Shown: piece by piece, positions 51,453 to 62,871 of the stretch
Layout of the letters: each line of letters begins with the position of its first letter
Position numbering within the stretch: the first letter of the stretch is position 1
NCBI GenBank assembly: GCA_910591455.2
Contig: OU342806.1
Span: 10,299,926 to 10,363,925 of the forward strand
DNA from: Pholis gunnellus
Taxonomy: Eukaryota; Chordata; Actinopteri; Perciformes; Pholidae
DNA length: 64,000 nucleotides
Direction: 5' to 3'
Position numbers and translations under genes: made by a program
Notes under the pieces: model-generated
What the model was told of the DNA's origin: nothing
What the model saw: only the letters and a program-made list of their open reading frames with translations
Database searches by the model: none

Positions 51453-52179
51453 ACAAGTACATAAACATTGTGAATGTATGTAAACTTCTGGTTTATGATT
51501 CATACACACACACAACCAGGAGGCATAACATGCAAAAAAACAAAAACAAAGCCCAGTTAGGACTGCGTAATGTCTACATAATAGAGAATATGTTATGTTA
51601 CGAGTCACTTAGTTGACATCCTCTTTGAGGAAAGGGATTTGAATGTTATGATTCGTCAACAAAGTCTGAATCATCGCTTTTAGAGGCCTGTTGCTCTAAT
51701 CACTTTCCGGGACTTAAAAAACAGTAAAAGGCCTTTGTAATGGAAATGCCACTTTCCGCATACAGCCACGTCAGTGACTAAATTGTGTTATTGTCAGTGA
51801 TGTGTTCAAGTGGCATCAATTCAACATCAATTTCATAAACAGAGGACTTTCAATTATCTACAAAACATGCAGGAATCCGCTTCAATTGCCAAAATAAATA
51901 CAATTAAGTGTGCATTTTAAGCTGTCATAATAAAAAGAAATGTACCAAATAGTTTGTTCAAATTATTAGCCACACCTCCACACCGCTCATAGCTATGAAG
52001 AGCACTACTGCCGGTGAAATCTGTGAGTGTAGTGTGTCTCACTCACTTACTGTATTTAACACAATAATCAACAACCGACAACTAACTCTCTCAAAGACGG
52101 TCAAAGACTGTTGCACACAATGCTGTGATACTTAAAGAATTTATCAAACTAATAATTGTATATTTACACATTTACACGG
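51453..52179. other. unique AT-rich block
   Basis: No gene. Contains the first copy of an 18-bp direct repeat (51725-51742) whose second copy lies beyond the hAT relic at 53163-53180. Confidence 0.35.
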
Positions 52180-52957
52180 CCAAACAGCATGCTGGGTAAC
52201 GTTTATAGCTGCTAGCTAGCAGCAAAACAGTTCGTTAACAGGTGAAGCTCCATCGTTACTGCCCTTTCAAATACAGACGAGAGAGATGGAGGATGAAGAA
52301 AGAGAAACCGGAAATACACTAGAAGACACCGTGTTCAAGAGAGATGCTGTGTCTGGTGTTTTTTGGTTAAAAAAAACAACAAGAAAACAACATAGCCACA
52401 GTGTAGCCAGTGGTGCTAACACTGGCGACGTCACCTCAACACAAAATGCGTTGGAAAACTGAGAGTGCCATTAAGACCATTGGATTCAAACGCGAAGCCA
52501 AAAGGGTCAGACATCAATTAAAGAGGCATTTGCCCGAGGGACTGCACATGACCATTACCAACACACTAACAATCCAGATAGAGTGCTTATATAACTATCT
52601 TAAAATACTTTGTTTTGAAAAGAAAATTTTTGGCACGTCTAATATATTTATTTTTATGTGTAAGTTTACTATGTTACAGAATGGACAATAGGAATAGTGC
52701 AATCATGCATTATGATTTCTTCATATATAATGTTTTGAGGCAAAGCAAACCTTCTATTATTTAAAGTCTTCAGGATATGATGAAATTGAAATCTTTTTCA
52801 TATTCTATGTACTCCTGGCTGTAGAATAAGCCGTCATGAACCTATAAATAGGCCCAGTCATGCTACAATAAAAAGAATACATGTGAAATACTGACCAGAA
52901 TACCAGAATCTTGAAAAATACTTTGATACAGATTTTTGGTCATATCACCCAGCACTA
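52180..52957 (+). mobile_element. degenerate hAT element with transposase remnant
   Basis: The right border reads gatttttggtcatatcaccc and agcacta, the diverged end of the fish 'tagtgctgggcgatatg...' hAT group. Inside, a plus-strand frame from ATG at 52286 gives about 58 residues, followed in the same frame after stops by a hAT-like hinge (52508-52570); see the separate entry. The left inverted end was not found, so the left border is approximate. Confidence 0.5.
52286..52570 (+). pseudogene. broken hAT/BED-finger transposase N-terminus
   Basis: From ATG at 52286 the frame reads an acidic start (MEDEERE), then FKRDAVSGVFWLKKTTRKQ. This resembles the start of BED zinc fingers in hAT/ZBED proteins, where a lysine-rich S-x-V-W motif precedes the first cysteines. 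The zinc-binding Cys pair and His are missing or lost in decay. A stop falls at about residue 59. In the same frame, 52508-52570 reads QTSIKEAFARGTAHDHYQ, close to the conserved hinge that follows the BED finger in these transposases. It is non-functional. The family call is from motif memory, not a search. Confidence 0.5.
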
Positions 52958-53790
52958 TGACTGATTTTTTTTTAAGTATTCTATGCATTTGTATATTTAT
53001 GTAAAGGAGCTTTTTAAAAAAAAAGTAATAACTAATTAACCATATTGTTACCAAGTTACTGTTAGGAGGACAAGTAATCAATGTCCAGCCACGATGATAA
53101 CACTTCACAATATAGCCCATTGCACACAGCGTGATCTCATGGATGTGAACACAGTAAAACTATAAAAGGCCTTTGTAATGAGCCACAATAGGGCCCTTGG
53201 ATAGTGGAGGTATTTTACATTTCTGGATATCATTTGATATGGATTAGCAGCCATGCAGAACCTTTAGAGGTCACCAGTCCCTCCACTGCACAATTCAGCC
53301 TGAGTCAGATGTGAACTCCATTGCTGGCAGCTAACTTCAAAGTGTTTTGGAAAGTCAAAGAAAGGGATTTAAAGACAAACATGATTTCGCTTCAAGCTCC
53401 AATAGTGTACATGGAAAGTTGTCCTGCAGAAAGCAGTATGACATTTAAGCCTCTATTTAAGATGTGTTTTGTAGCTATATGGATTAACTGAGCTTGACAA
53501 GCCTTATTTTTAAAACTCTAATTTGGGAGTTTTGCATTTAAATAATATTGCTTCCTATTCTTCCTTTCCACACTCAGTGAGTAAACATATTTTTGATGCA
53601 CATTTCAAAGACCTTTGTAAAGTGAGACAAAAGAAATACAAAATGAATAAGACTTTGTGTAAAACACAGGCACAAACAAAGCAAAAGCTATGGACTTATA
53701 AGTTAAAATGCCAGTGAAAACAAGTGCGTCTTAAGGAACAGGAAAACATTAGCGCAATCATCGGGGCCATGAGAAATCATATCGGTGGAG
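52958..53790. other. unique block
   Basis: AT-rich unique DNA carrying the second copy of the 18-bp direct repeat at 53163-53180. No gene. Confidence 0.4.
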
Positions 53791-54075
53791 GAAGCAAAGT
53801 AACATAAATTTGCAGTATGGCCAAAGGCAAAGAAAGCAGAAAATGTGCAGTCTAATTCTGAGCTTAAATCTCAGAGAATCAAGACCAATTTTAATGATAT
53901 GTAATTAAGGCCTAAACAAATTTTTCCCAACGGATACGATTAATGGGGAACTTATTACAGCCTATGGCACCCAAGGGGGTAATACATTCATACTAATCTC
54001 ATGGCTGTCAGCCTCGGGGCTTCATTGCAATTGAAATGCCTTCATATTAAGGGCAAGAGCAGACAGGAGGTAGAG
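53791..54075. promoter_or_regulatory. candidate conserved non-coding element
   Basis: About 280 bp of repeat-free sequence with several homeodomain-type cores in close order: tttaatgatatgtaattaag, cgattaatggggaac, tactaatctcatggc, ttgcaattgaaatgcc. There is no open frame of note. Composition and density of TAAT cores resemble enhancers of developmental genes. Conservation is untested here. Confidence 0.35.
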
Positions 54076-55670
54076 AGTCCGGGGAATTAAAATTAGAGGT
54101 CCGATAAATTTGCAGCAGTGTTACTTATAAAGTCAAAACAAATGAAAGTCGGGAGCTACACAACAACGTGTAATAGCTGCATTATAATTATACGTAGCAT
54201 GCAGTTCAAGGGAATACACTCGTGTTTGACAACGAGAAAAAGAGGTTAAGTATGTTTGTTGAGGGTCATTTCGGCTCCATATTGCTTTACATAAAAGCAA
54301 CCACAGACGAAGACACTGATAACAGTGAGCAAGAAAAAAGCAACACATATTACAGGAAACCGTTACATCTTGTGCTTGTGTCTGCGTCTGTGTGTTTGAC
54401 TTGGAATGTGGAAATGGGAGTACCGGGCAAGGCCATAAGAAACCCAAGGACAGACAGAATCACAACATCAACCGAGGCTGGGCAGTTTAGGAGCGCTACA
54501 TTCCATATAATGATTATGTATCACTGGTGTATGACAAATCACCACTTTTGGCATTGTGGTTGCATTAATTGCTTGCACACAACCAGCTCCATTACCCCAG
54601 CTGGGCGGAGTTAAAAGCGTGCAAATAAAAAGTGCCTCTCAAATCTTTCAGTCTGCAGACAAACTGGAGACAGTGGCATTGACAAAAAAGTTAATGTCAG
54701 AAGAGGGCCAGTGATTTATGAGTCCTTACCTGAAAGCTTCGAGTGTGTCTATAGCACAGAAACATTCTGCACGTGGAGAACAGAGCACACAGATCATAAT
54801 CGGATATTGAGGCTAAATGGTTTGCATGTTTGATGTTGGATTCTGCGGGTGGATCGAGACAGCTCAAACGAGAATGTACAGGATCTTCATCCACAAATGC
54901 AAATCCATTATTACTCCACAATAACAACATCGGATTGGTCACTTAAGACGCGTTGGAAATGTCTTTATTTCTAGTTTATCAGAACCCCACGTTTAATAGA
55001 GTTGATCATCACATCCATAGTTCACTGCCTCTGTTAAGTGGATAAAATGGCAGAAGACACTTCAGTTTAATAACCCCTGAGTAAGGGAGATCTCTATTCA
55101 AAATGCAATAATTGGGATCATTTTTCTTTAAGCTAGCTTGAAGTCATTAAAACATTCACTGGCTGTGGTGTAGGCAAAGAAATATTGTGATGATTTTCAC
55201 AGATTAAATTAAAATATAAAAAAATGTGTTCTAATACGGACGATAGTGCTAATGACAAACAGCAATCACTGAGGCCATGCCAGTGACTGGATGCTTATTT
55301 AGCAGAGTTGCTGATTAATTTCATCCTTTTCTTACTTCAAATCACCCAAAATAATTTTCGGGCTCTTTGAGTGTTGTTATTCGTTTAATTTAAAATGGTA
55401 TCTGATGATTACTTCAGAGAGAAAAAGATGTTTAAATTGACATAAGTGCCGTAATATGTTGCTATATTCTATGACTTTGGCCAAAAAGTGCAAATTGACA
55501 GTAACAGTGAAAAGACAACATCCGATATTTAGCTTAATATACAAGTCCAGTGGATTCAGGCATCGGGTCAAGTGGGTTTCTCTGTTTGCCTTTAAAAAAA
55601 ATAAATACTTTTTATGTCTTCAAGCCTCTTAAAATCCTTCAAATAGAACACTTGGTCTTTAATTGAATTG
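54076..55670. other. unique block
   Basis: Unique AT-rich DNA. Open frames at 54222-54614 (130 codons, plus) and 54133-54447 (104, minus) overlap antisense and show no domains. No repeat recognised. Confidence 0.4.
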
Positions 55671-56435
55671 CTCACAGCTAGGGAGGCATTGATACCAATA
55701 CCAGTATCGGGTATCGGGTCCAACACTGTGCTCTTGTATTTATACTGGTACTCGTAAAACTACTCCAATACAACCACACTCGATACCACTACGGCAGCGT
55801 GATGTTAACCTCTCATTAGTCGAGCCCTTGATGCCGACCAGCTGCAGCGATAACCCGATTTAAAAACAGGTTAAATCCATAAGAACAGGCCGGTCTGGAA
55901 GAGTTAGCAGCCATAACTTGTGTGTCATGGACACATGCAGCCACTTGAGTCTCCACCGAATCAATTAGTTTAGCTGTGAGAGAGAGAGAGAGAAAGAGAA
56001 AGAAAGAGAAAGAAAGAGATAGAAAGAGAGAGACAGAGCGTGTGTGTGATGATGAGTATGAAGTCAGCCGTATAGTTGTAGCTGTGGACGTGCTGCAATG
56101 TGTCGACAGTTTATTTGTCTGTGAACAAATCATTTAAAAAAATAACTCCTCAAGACCCGGGAGGAGACCTTAAGCTAAGTTCCTGTCTCTTGCTCTTTGT
56201 ATCTGGAAAAAATTATGTTGAATATTAAAATGTCAGCAACAGCATTATGTTGTAAATTTAAATTTGTTACAGTCAGAAAGTGAGGAACATGAAAATAAAA
56301 CATGATTTCAAAGTTCATTGTACAAACTGTAATGGCATTATCAAGCACTCACAACAGTACTCGGTATTGACGAGTTATTAAATCTATTGTAAGTACTTGT
56401 ACATTGTCTGGTGCCGGTGCATCCCTACTCACAGC
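55671..56435. mobile_element. hAT non-autonomous transposon with 8-bp target duplication
   Basis: The element spans 55679-56427 (749 bp), bounded by identical 8-mers ctcacagc at 55671-55678 and 56428-56435. The left end, tagggaggcattgatacc, and the right end, ggtgccggtgcatcccta, are inverted repeats with a few mismatches, matching the TAGGGATGCACCGATACC terminal group of hAT elements. The 8-bp duplication is the hAT hallmark. The interior has a GA-rich run but no transposase frame. The perfect duplication suggests a younger insertion than its neighbours. Confidence 0.85.
55976..56036 (+). repeat. (GA)n/(GAAA)n purine run
   Basis: gagagagagagagagaaag then imperfect agaaagaaag units, inside the hAT element. 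Confidence 0.9.
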
Positions 56436-57168
56436 TCCTACTCAAAAGCCAAAAAGTCTGGGAATCACTACTAGTCCATGGTTAAGAAAAGCTATGCCAT
56501 AACAGATCTACAAAAGTCTCTGTGCAAAGTCTTAAAACCATACTCAAAGATCAGATACTTCAAAGAATCTCTGTGTTTGAGTAACTGTATACACTCCGGC
56601 TGTAGGTAATGGTAACTTAAAACAATAGTTCAGCAGAATAAGTCCCTCACTAATTACAGAGCTTACAGTGTTGAATGTAACCCGGCCAATTAACCTCTCC
56701 GTAAATGTTTCCTCCTGCTCAATGAGCATTTGCACAATCCCTCCATACATCCTGTTGTTGTCGTTTGCATTATTGTCAGAAATGCTCCGTTTTCCAACAG
56801 AGAGAAAAACTGCCCGCATTATTAACAAACAAATTGCCCCTAAGTTCCGTACGAAGGCTGGAGAGTAGATGCATATGGTTTAGTTGGCCTCCTAAACATC
56901 AAGCTAATGGGCTAAATTGCTTTCAGATTGAATGACCAGCATTACGTCTAGGAAGAGAAAAGAAACTGGAGAGATGAGATGATGGGGGATAAGTGTATTC
57001 AAATTTTGTCAGGGCTACCATTACATATGTAATAATACTATTACATAGATAAAGTTTAGTAGGAACAGAAAATGCCAACATGCAGCATAGCATCGCTCTT
57101 TAATGTCTGAATATTTGGTTCTAGGCTCAACAAGAGGGAATACTGTCCGAGTTCTTAAATAATAGGAA
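56436..57168. other. unique block
   Basis: Unique DNA; open frames on both strands at 56544-56868 mirror each other and have no domain. Confidence 0.4.
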
Positions 57169-57191
57169 ACACACACACACACACACACACA
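57169..57191 (+). repeat. (CA)n microsatellite
   Basis: Pure CA array of about 22 bp. Confidence 0.94.
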
Positions 57192-60100
57192 GACAGCAGA
57201 TTTTTTCATTCCTTAGTACTGTATGTGTCTGAGGGCTTCACGTATACTTCAGTGCGTTTGTGTAATCCTCTGAGAATTGCCTGTGGGAGGTGGAACAACA
57301 TCGGAGGCACACTGGGATGATGCTGTAGATCCCCACTTCTTGACTTGCCTTATTGCTTAAGATATAGCCTCGTAAGATGAGAGCTGAAAATGTTATGAGT
57401 GTTTGGTGGTGTCTGATTGCTCAGAGATGTGGAGAAGGAAAAAAAAAGGGATGGATTTTGTTTTTTTTAAGACGTCACTTTCTGTGGTAGGGGAACCTCC
57501 CGGAGCTTGACAAGGGGATCGACACCAAGGCGCCATCTTCCAAAACAAATAATGAATATGATTCTCCCAAAGCCACAATATTATTAAAGTGTGTCCAGCG
57601 ACATATGCTTTGAGTCCAGTTGATTCCATACTCGTACACGCAAAGGTATTGAGAATAATCCAGAGGCATCCTTTGGTGGTTACGCCACAATTCTCAAACA
57701 GCTTTGTCTTTGGGTGAAGGGACATGCTGGCTTTTCCATCGCTAATGTGTTTTCCACTGCCTTTGTGACAGACCCAGCATCTGTGTCAAATTATGCCCAC
57801 AAAAGCAAAGCAGTAGCGGCGGCGGCGGCATTGTACTTAAGATGGAGGTTTACTTGCCAAAGCACTTTGCATATTCCCATGAAGCCTGTAGAGTGAACCC
57901 TGCAGCCGACGCAAGCCCAATCAGAAAACACCTAATAACATTCACTGACAGTAATCAGAAGGATATGTTGCAATCACTGCTACACAGCAAGAGTCCTGCT
58001 TGCAGGAAGCGGCATGAGGTCTAGCTATCGCACAGCAAGACGCTCACCCTCCACTGTCAAAATCAATGCTTTTTGACTTACTTATTAATAAACATGGCCA
58101 ATTAAGATGCAGAAGCTATTTGCCAACACTTTGTAACAAGTTGCTCTTAAACAGTGCACTAACATTGCAATTGTTGCAACACGTTTTAGCACAATATTAA
58201 TCATAGAATATCATTACACAATATCTCAAATCGATATTTAATCATTTTTATGACAACAATGACAAAGTTGAAGAGTTATAAAGTTAACATACTCATCCCT
58301 TAAGAGTTTTTTTTCCCGCCATGCTGTTTGTTTGTCTAAGATTGGGGCTGTGATTATATTCTTCATGGTTTGGATATTGTGAAAATTCCCCGTTTCACCG
58401 TCACTTTGCTACTTTTGTTGATGAAGTGATCAAACAGTTTCAGGGAGGCGGGGACAACAAGAGAAATGTTAGTTTTTCACTTTTTTGTCTGACTCTTGGG
58501 AATGTTTGTCTCCAAGCTGTAACTTTAAACTCTGTCACTTAATATTTCCAAGCAGTCTCCCCAAGGCGAAGGGCGGTAATAAAACACACAGGTACTGGCA
58601 AAGGCAGCCGCGCTTTATAAGCCGCCTGCCTTTCTATTCAGGGAGACAGGCTCATCCGTCTCTCACCAGATCCTATTCGAGTGCAAGCAGAGAGGAATAA
58701 CAAGCTCTTAAGTATTTTCTTCTGCTTGACCCATGACATGTGGCTCCCAGGCTGAAATGAAGGCAAAAGAAGAGGGAGATCTCAAGGCCAGACCAAAACA
58801 TTGTTCTGTCAGCACAACGGTTGTCTGAGAAGTCCCCGGCTTGTCAGCATGAAAGTTAGGCAGCTGATGATGTTGCCACTGCTTTAAGGGAGACGGAGAA
58901 CGACTGGTTTTTCTCTGGTGATCTTTTAACCCTGAGCCGTGGACTTTAAGATGTGCTCACTGATTTTTCAGTTTTTTGTGGCATTCAATGCACACAGTAA
59001 GAGAACATTACATGGTGATTCTGCTTCATAGTCAAAGTCCGCCGTCACTGCAGAATCTTTAAAGATGGTCTTCTCTATGCATGAACTTTGCCTTGTGAAA
59101 GAACGGAAATCAAAGCCATTGTTTATGTTTTAAGTGCTGCCTTACAACTCAAAGGATGTACTGTGTTTACATCTGTCGTTTGTTTCTTCCAGTTCTCTAC
59201 AGTCACACTCAGCCATGTGTCCCAGTAATATGAAAAGCAGCTTTAAAAAGGGAGCTGCGTGTATAAGCATTGTGTTCAATTTACAACATAGCATTTCTTT
59301 GCATGAGATGCTTTTGATTACACAGCTGTCATTTTCAGTCAGGATTAAAAACCCCAATTAAAGGTAAATGAGGCAAATCAGTGCTGTGTAATGTTTTTTC
59401 CAATGTGTAAAATCTGTTACCAACAGAGATGGTACAATAGCAACGATAGTTATGATTCTTTCTCAGAGGATAATCGCTACAGTATGTCTCACTTTTATTA
59501 ATTTACTTTATTTGATATATTTTGAATGGTGGAACAATTCAATTATGTTAAGATACAATAAACATGTGGACACAAACAACGTTTGTAATCAATGAGCTTG
59601 ATTATATGGTTTCCTGGTTTTGGGCTTTATATTATTCCAAGCCGTGTCACAGATACTCTCATGCACGACAAACAAATCACGCCACAGGAATTCATGACAA
59701 ATGCCCGACTTGTTTCACATGGCAGCGTCCAGAGATGTAGCAGAAGAAGTCAAGAAAAAAAGTCCTACACATACAGATCAGATCAAGTTGTTTTGTTTTT
59801 TCCTTTTCTTTCGTTTTTTTGCCGTGGCTGCACACATTTTATGTGAGACTACAACTATCCTCAAAAGAATTATAATTTATGGCAGGAATCTTTTGAGTAA
59901 TACGGAAAGCTTATCGGGCAAATAACCACAGCACCTGCCGCGCTTGCAGGCAGGAGTTGTGTGCAGCCACTGGTGATGTCACAGTGTGACAATACATAGG
60001 GGCAATACACACTGGCTGTGTCACGTACCGTTGTGTCATTAGACGCCAGTAGCACACACTCGACACAGCATGCAGACAGAATAATAATCGCTGCATAATA

Positions 60101-60466
60101 ACCAGGATGTGTGTATCTAGGGAGCAAACGTGATAAAATGACTTATTTCGGAGAGTTGATGCGCGGTGAAGCTGGGAAATAGGAGGGTGGCGTATATTGA
60201 TGCGGTGACATGCATCAACCTGCAATGACACACGTCATGACGCCACTAGAAATCAGACGGTGCAGGTGTTTTGACACTTGTCATACGCTGCCCGGGTGCG
60301 TTGCCCCTTAGAGGCAGCCAAAGTACTACAGAATTCCTCCAGATTGTTATCCTGCATAAGGAAGCCAGAGCCAAAATCAAGTTTGACCGACACTCAGGCT
60401 AGGTAGAGCTTCTCTTACTTATAGCCTATTAACTATACGGCTATAAGACACACCACTTTGTCTCAG
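57192..60466. other. unique block
   Basis: Non-repetitive. A short (CGG)4 run lies near 57818-57829 and an odd palindrome gtcaca-g-tgtgac near 59978-59990. 57750-58020 and 58480-58720 are GC-balanced, repeat-free candidates for regulatory DNA. Open frames (110 codons minus at 57393-57725, 106 minus at 59911-60231) have no domains. Confidence 0.4.
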
Positions 60467-60522
60467 TCCTTGGTATAATTTACCCATTTCAGTGCACTGA
60501 AATGGGTAAATTATACCAAGGA
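60467..60522. repeat. perfect 56-bp palindrome, no spacer
   Basis: The 28-base arm tccttggtataatttaccca-ttcagtg-type sequence (60467-60494) is followed immediately by its exact reverse complement (60495-60522), centred on agtg|cact. No mismatch occurs in 56 bp; symmetry stops abruptly on both sides. It could form a cruciform, or a near-loopless hairpin if transcribed. It may be a replication fold-back event or an assembly artefact. Confidence 0.95.
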
Positions 60523-61128
60523 TTATGAGTGCCCTGTCTTGAACAGTCATTGAAGGCAAAAGGGAAGGCCCCATTTCAAATGCTGGACATTTTATCATTA
60601 ATCTCCCGGGAGAGAGTGAGAGAAGCAAATGAAACTGAAGTGAGGAAAGGAGATGGTGAGAGGTGGAAATAAGACAGACACTCTCTTTTTTTTTCCATTT
60701 CATTCCAGTCCATTTCACAAACATCCACATTTGAAATGTAGGGTGAAGGCACGAGTTCAGAGTACAGCATCTATCCACAGAGCATTAGGAATGCACTGTA
60801 GATACAAGAGATCATAAAAAGATGGGCAGAGGCTGGGGAGAAGCCATTGTCAGCAACAGTAGAATTTATACTGAAAGCAGCTCCATTGTTCTGTGAAAAC
60901 AAGAGGTGAGGTGAGGGTGACGATATGTGGATGTGATTGTTAGTACATTGGAGCATGTATGCGAGGGGAGAGGGTTTTTTTCGTACATTTGTGTAATGTG
61001 GTACATTTCTGTCAGGCATCTGGAGAACACGCCATCGCCTGCTGTCATTGCCTCTTTCTGCTGCCATTGTCCTCGTGCACCGGGAAGTTTTGATGCATTT
61101 TTAATTCCAGTGGTTACCATGGAAATGC
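60523..61128. other. unique block
   Basis: Unique sequence with overlapping open frames on both strands (98, 104 minus; 114 plus) that have no domain. Confidence 0.4.
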
Positions 61129-61157
61129 GGGGGTGGGGGTGGGGGGTGGGTGGGGGG
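61129..61157 (+). repeat. G-quadruplex motif
   Basis: Five G-runs of 3-6 separated by single T residues (gggggtgggggtggggg then gtgggtgggggg). This meets the classical G3+N1-7 pattern with minimal loops, predicting a very stable quadruplex on the plus strand. Confidence 0.9.
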
Positions 61158-62858
61158 ACAGGTGCATGGCGGGGACCCAAAGTGACAGAGGTAGAAACAC
61201 GTTCAAATGTTTTACCGACTGCCGGCGGCCAGAAGGAAGGTCATAGCGTTTCCATTCTTTTTCTGAAGTAGTGAACCTCCCTTAAAACAAACAAACGTCT
61301 CAGACCTGCCAATTGCAAAATGAAATGTAAACATAAAAAGTATTCCCTGTCAACAGAATAATTACATTAAATTGTCTGGCGCTTTACTGGAAACTAAATC
61401 AGTGGAAAGCACATTATCGTTGGTCAGTAATGCAGCTCCTATAGTAATATAGCACATCAGCTTGACAACTGCAGAAATGTAAAAGAAAAGCTTGACTTTC
61501 AAAAGTGCACAGATCTACAAAAACTGACGAACTGAGAAATGTTGTGAACATTTGCATGACATGGGCCCTAACTTTTGTAGAAAGTGTATAATTGCTGTTC
61601 TTTGTTCCATTTATTCGTCAAGTTCACACCCTTGAGCCCTGTGCACAATGAATCATCTCAATAAATTTCGAGCAGTGAGATAAATGACCAGGTTCAAAGG
61701 TCGTTGATTGTGAGGCATGGAGTGTGAGGATAAAAAAAAAGGTAGAGGAACATAACCAACACTCAGCAACTGAAGGACAAGACGAAGAAGCAGTGATCTT
61801 GGCTTTAACGGTGCGCGGTTAAAAAGAAATGTCTCCATGAGAAGTGCGCGCTGTCTGAGAAAAGGAGAAAACATTCCTTTGGGTCCTCCAAGAGCCTAAG
61901 ATACAACCCTGTTTCTGACGAGGAGGCAGACCTGAGTGTCACTGCTAGATTTACAGTTTTCCACATTTCCTTTTCAGGTTGTATTTTCAAATCTGGTCCA
62001 GAATTATTGTCACCGGTGTCAGTTGAGTGTTTGTTTTGGCGATGCGCCAACAGCATCCAAACTGTGTCTGAGAAAAATGGGAAAAGCATCACCAAGGCGG
62101 ACAAAGCACAACTCCACTAAGCCTCAAGGGTCCCTCAGGCCATATTTTAAGGAGGCTAGAGGGGGAAAATAGTCATGTGTATACTCCGCTTGTATCTCCT
62201 ATGTCTTCCACTGGTTGGAAATGACTGACTAGATGCTAATAAGCTTGCTCTGTCATGCTTAGACTGTCAGACCTGGTGCAACTGCATGTTAAGATAAAGA
62301 GCCTACGTTTGGTAATGCCAAATCCCAAAGGTCCTAGATCCCCCTTGAGTTTTAGCATATGAATGAGCATAAGTAATGCAAATATATTTCAAGAAAACTT
62401 TGCCCGTCCTTTTTTCCCTTCTCTCAGACTATCGTAGAAACTTCTACCTAAACATAAATCCATCTACGCTCCAAGCTGGTGTTTCTGCCTGGAGATAGCT
62501 TTTGTTCATGGCTGGCTGGCCTTTCATTTTGTGGTTGGTGATTGGCAGTGTCCAGCGGGCCAGTTCCTTGAAGACTCCCCCTGTACTGTCTAGAGGTCCT
62601 CTGCTATCGATTTCCTGCTTGCGCTCGCTGCTTGACCTGCCAATCAATGGTCAGAAGAGTGGGATGTCATTGGGAGCAAGTTGACGACGTGTGATGCTTG
62701 GCAGACATGTAACTGACGACACTGAACCAGCAAGAGATATTAGGGAGAGAGACAGCCAGCAGACAAAGGCATACCCCAGCCTCGTCTGTGAGAGAGACAG
62801 AAAAAGTAAAGTTAATCTTAAATTAAAAAGCAATGAGGTGCTTATACATCTGGGGGTT
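61158..62858. other. unique block with POU octamer
   Basis: Repeat-free. 62250-62400 is a candidate regulatory element carrying agcatatgaatgagc and a perfect POU octamer ATGCAAAT at 62376-62383. The open frame at 61805-62104 (99 codons, minus) has no domain. No gene is supported. Confidence 0.35.
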
Positions 62859-62871
62859 GGGGGGGGGGGGG
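62859..62871 (+). repeat. G13 run
   Basis: Thirteen G residues preceded by ctgggggtt. Confidence 0.93.

Noticed and set aside
57350..57362. ttattgcttaaga, matching the first 13 bases of miR-137
   Set aside because: The rest of the mature sequence differs and the upstream 60 bases cannot form the precursor hairpin; a chance match.
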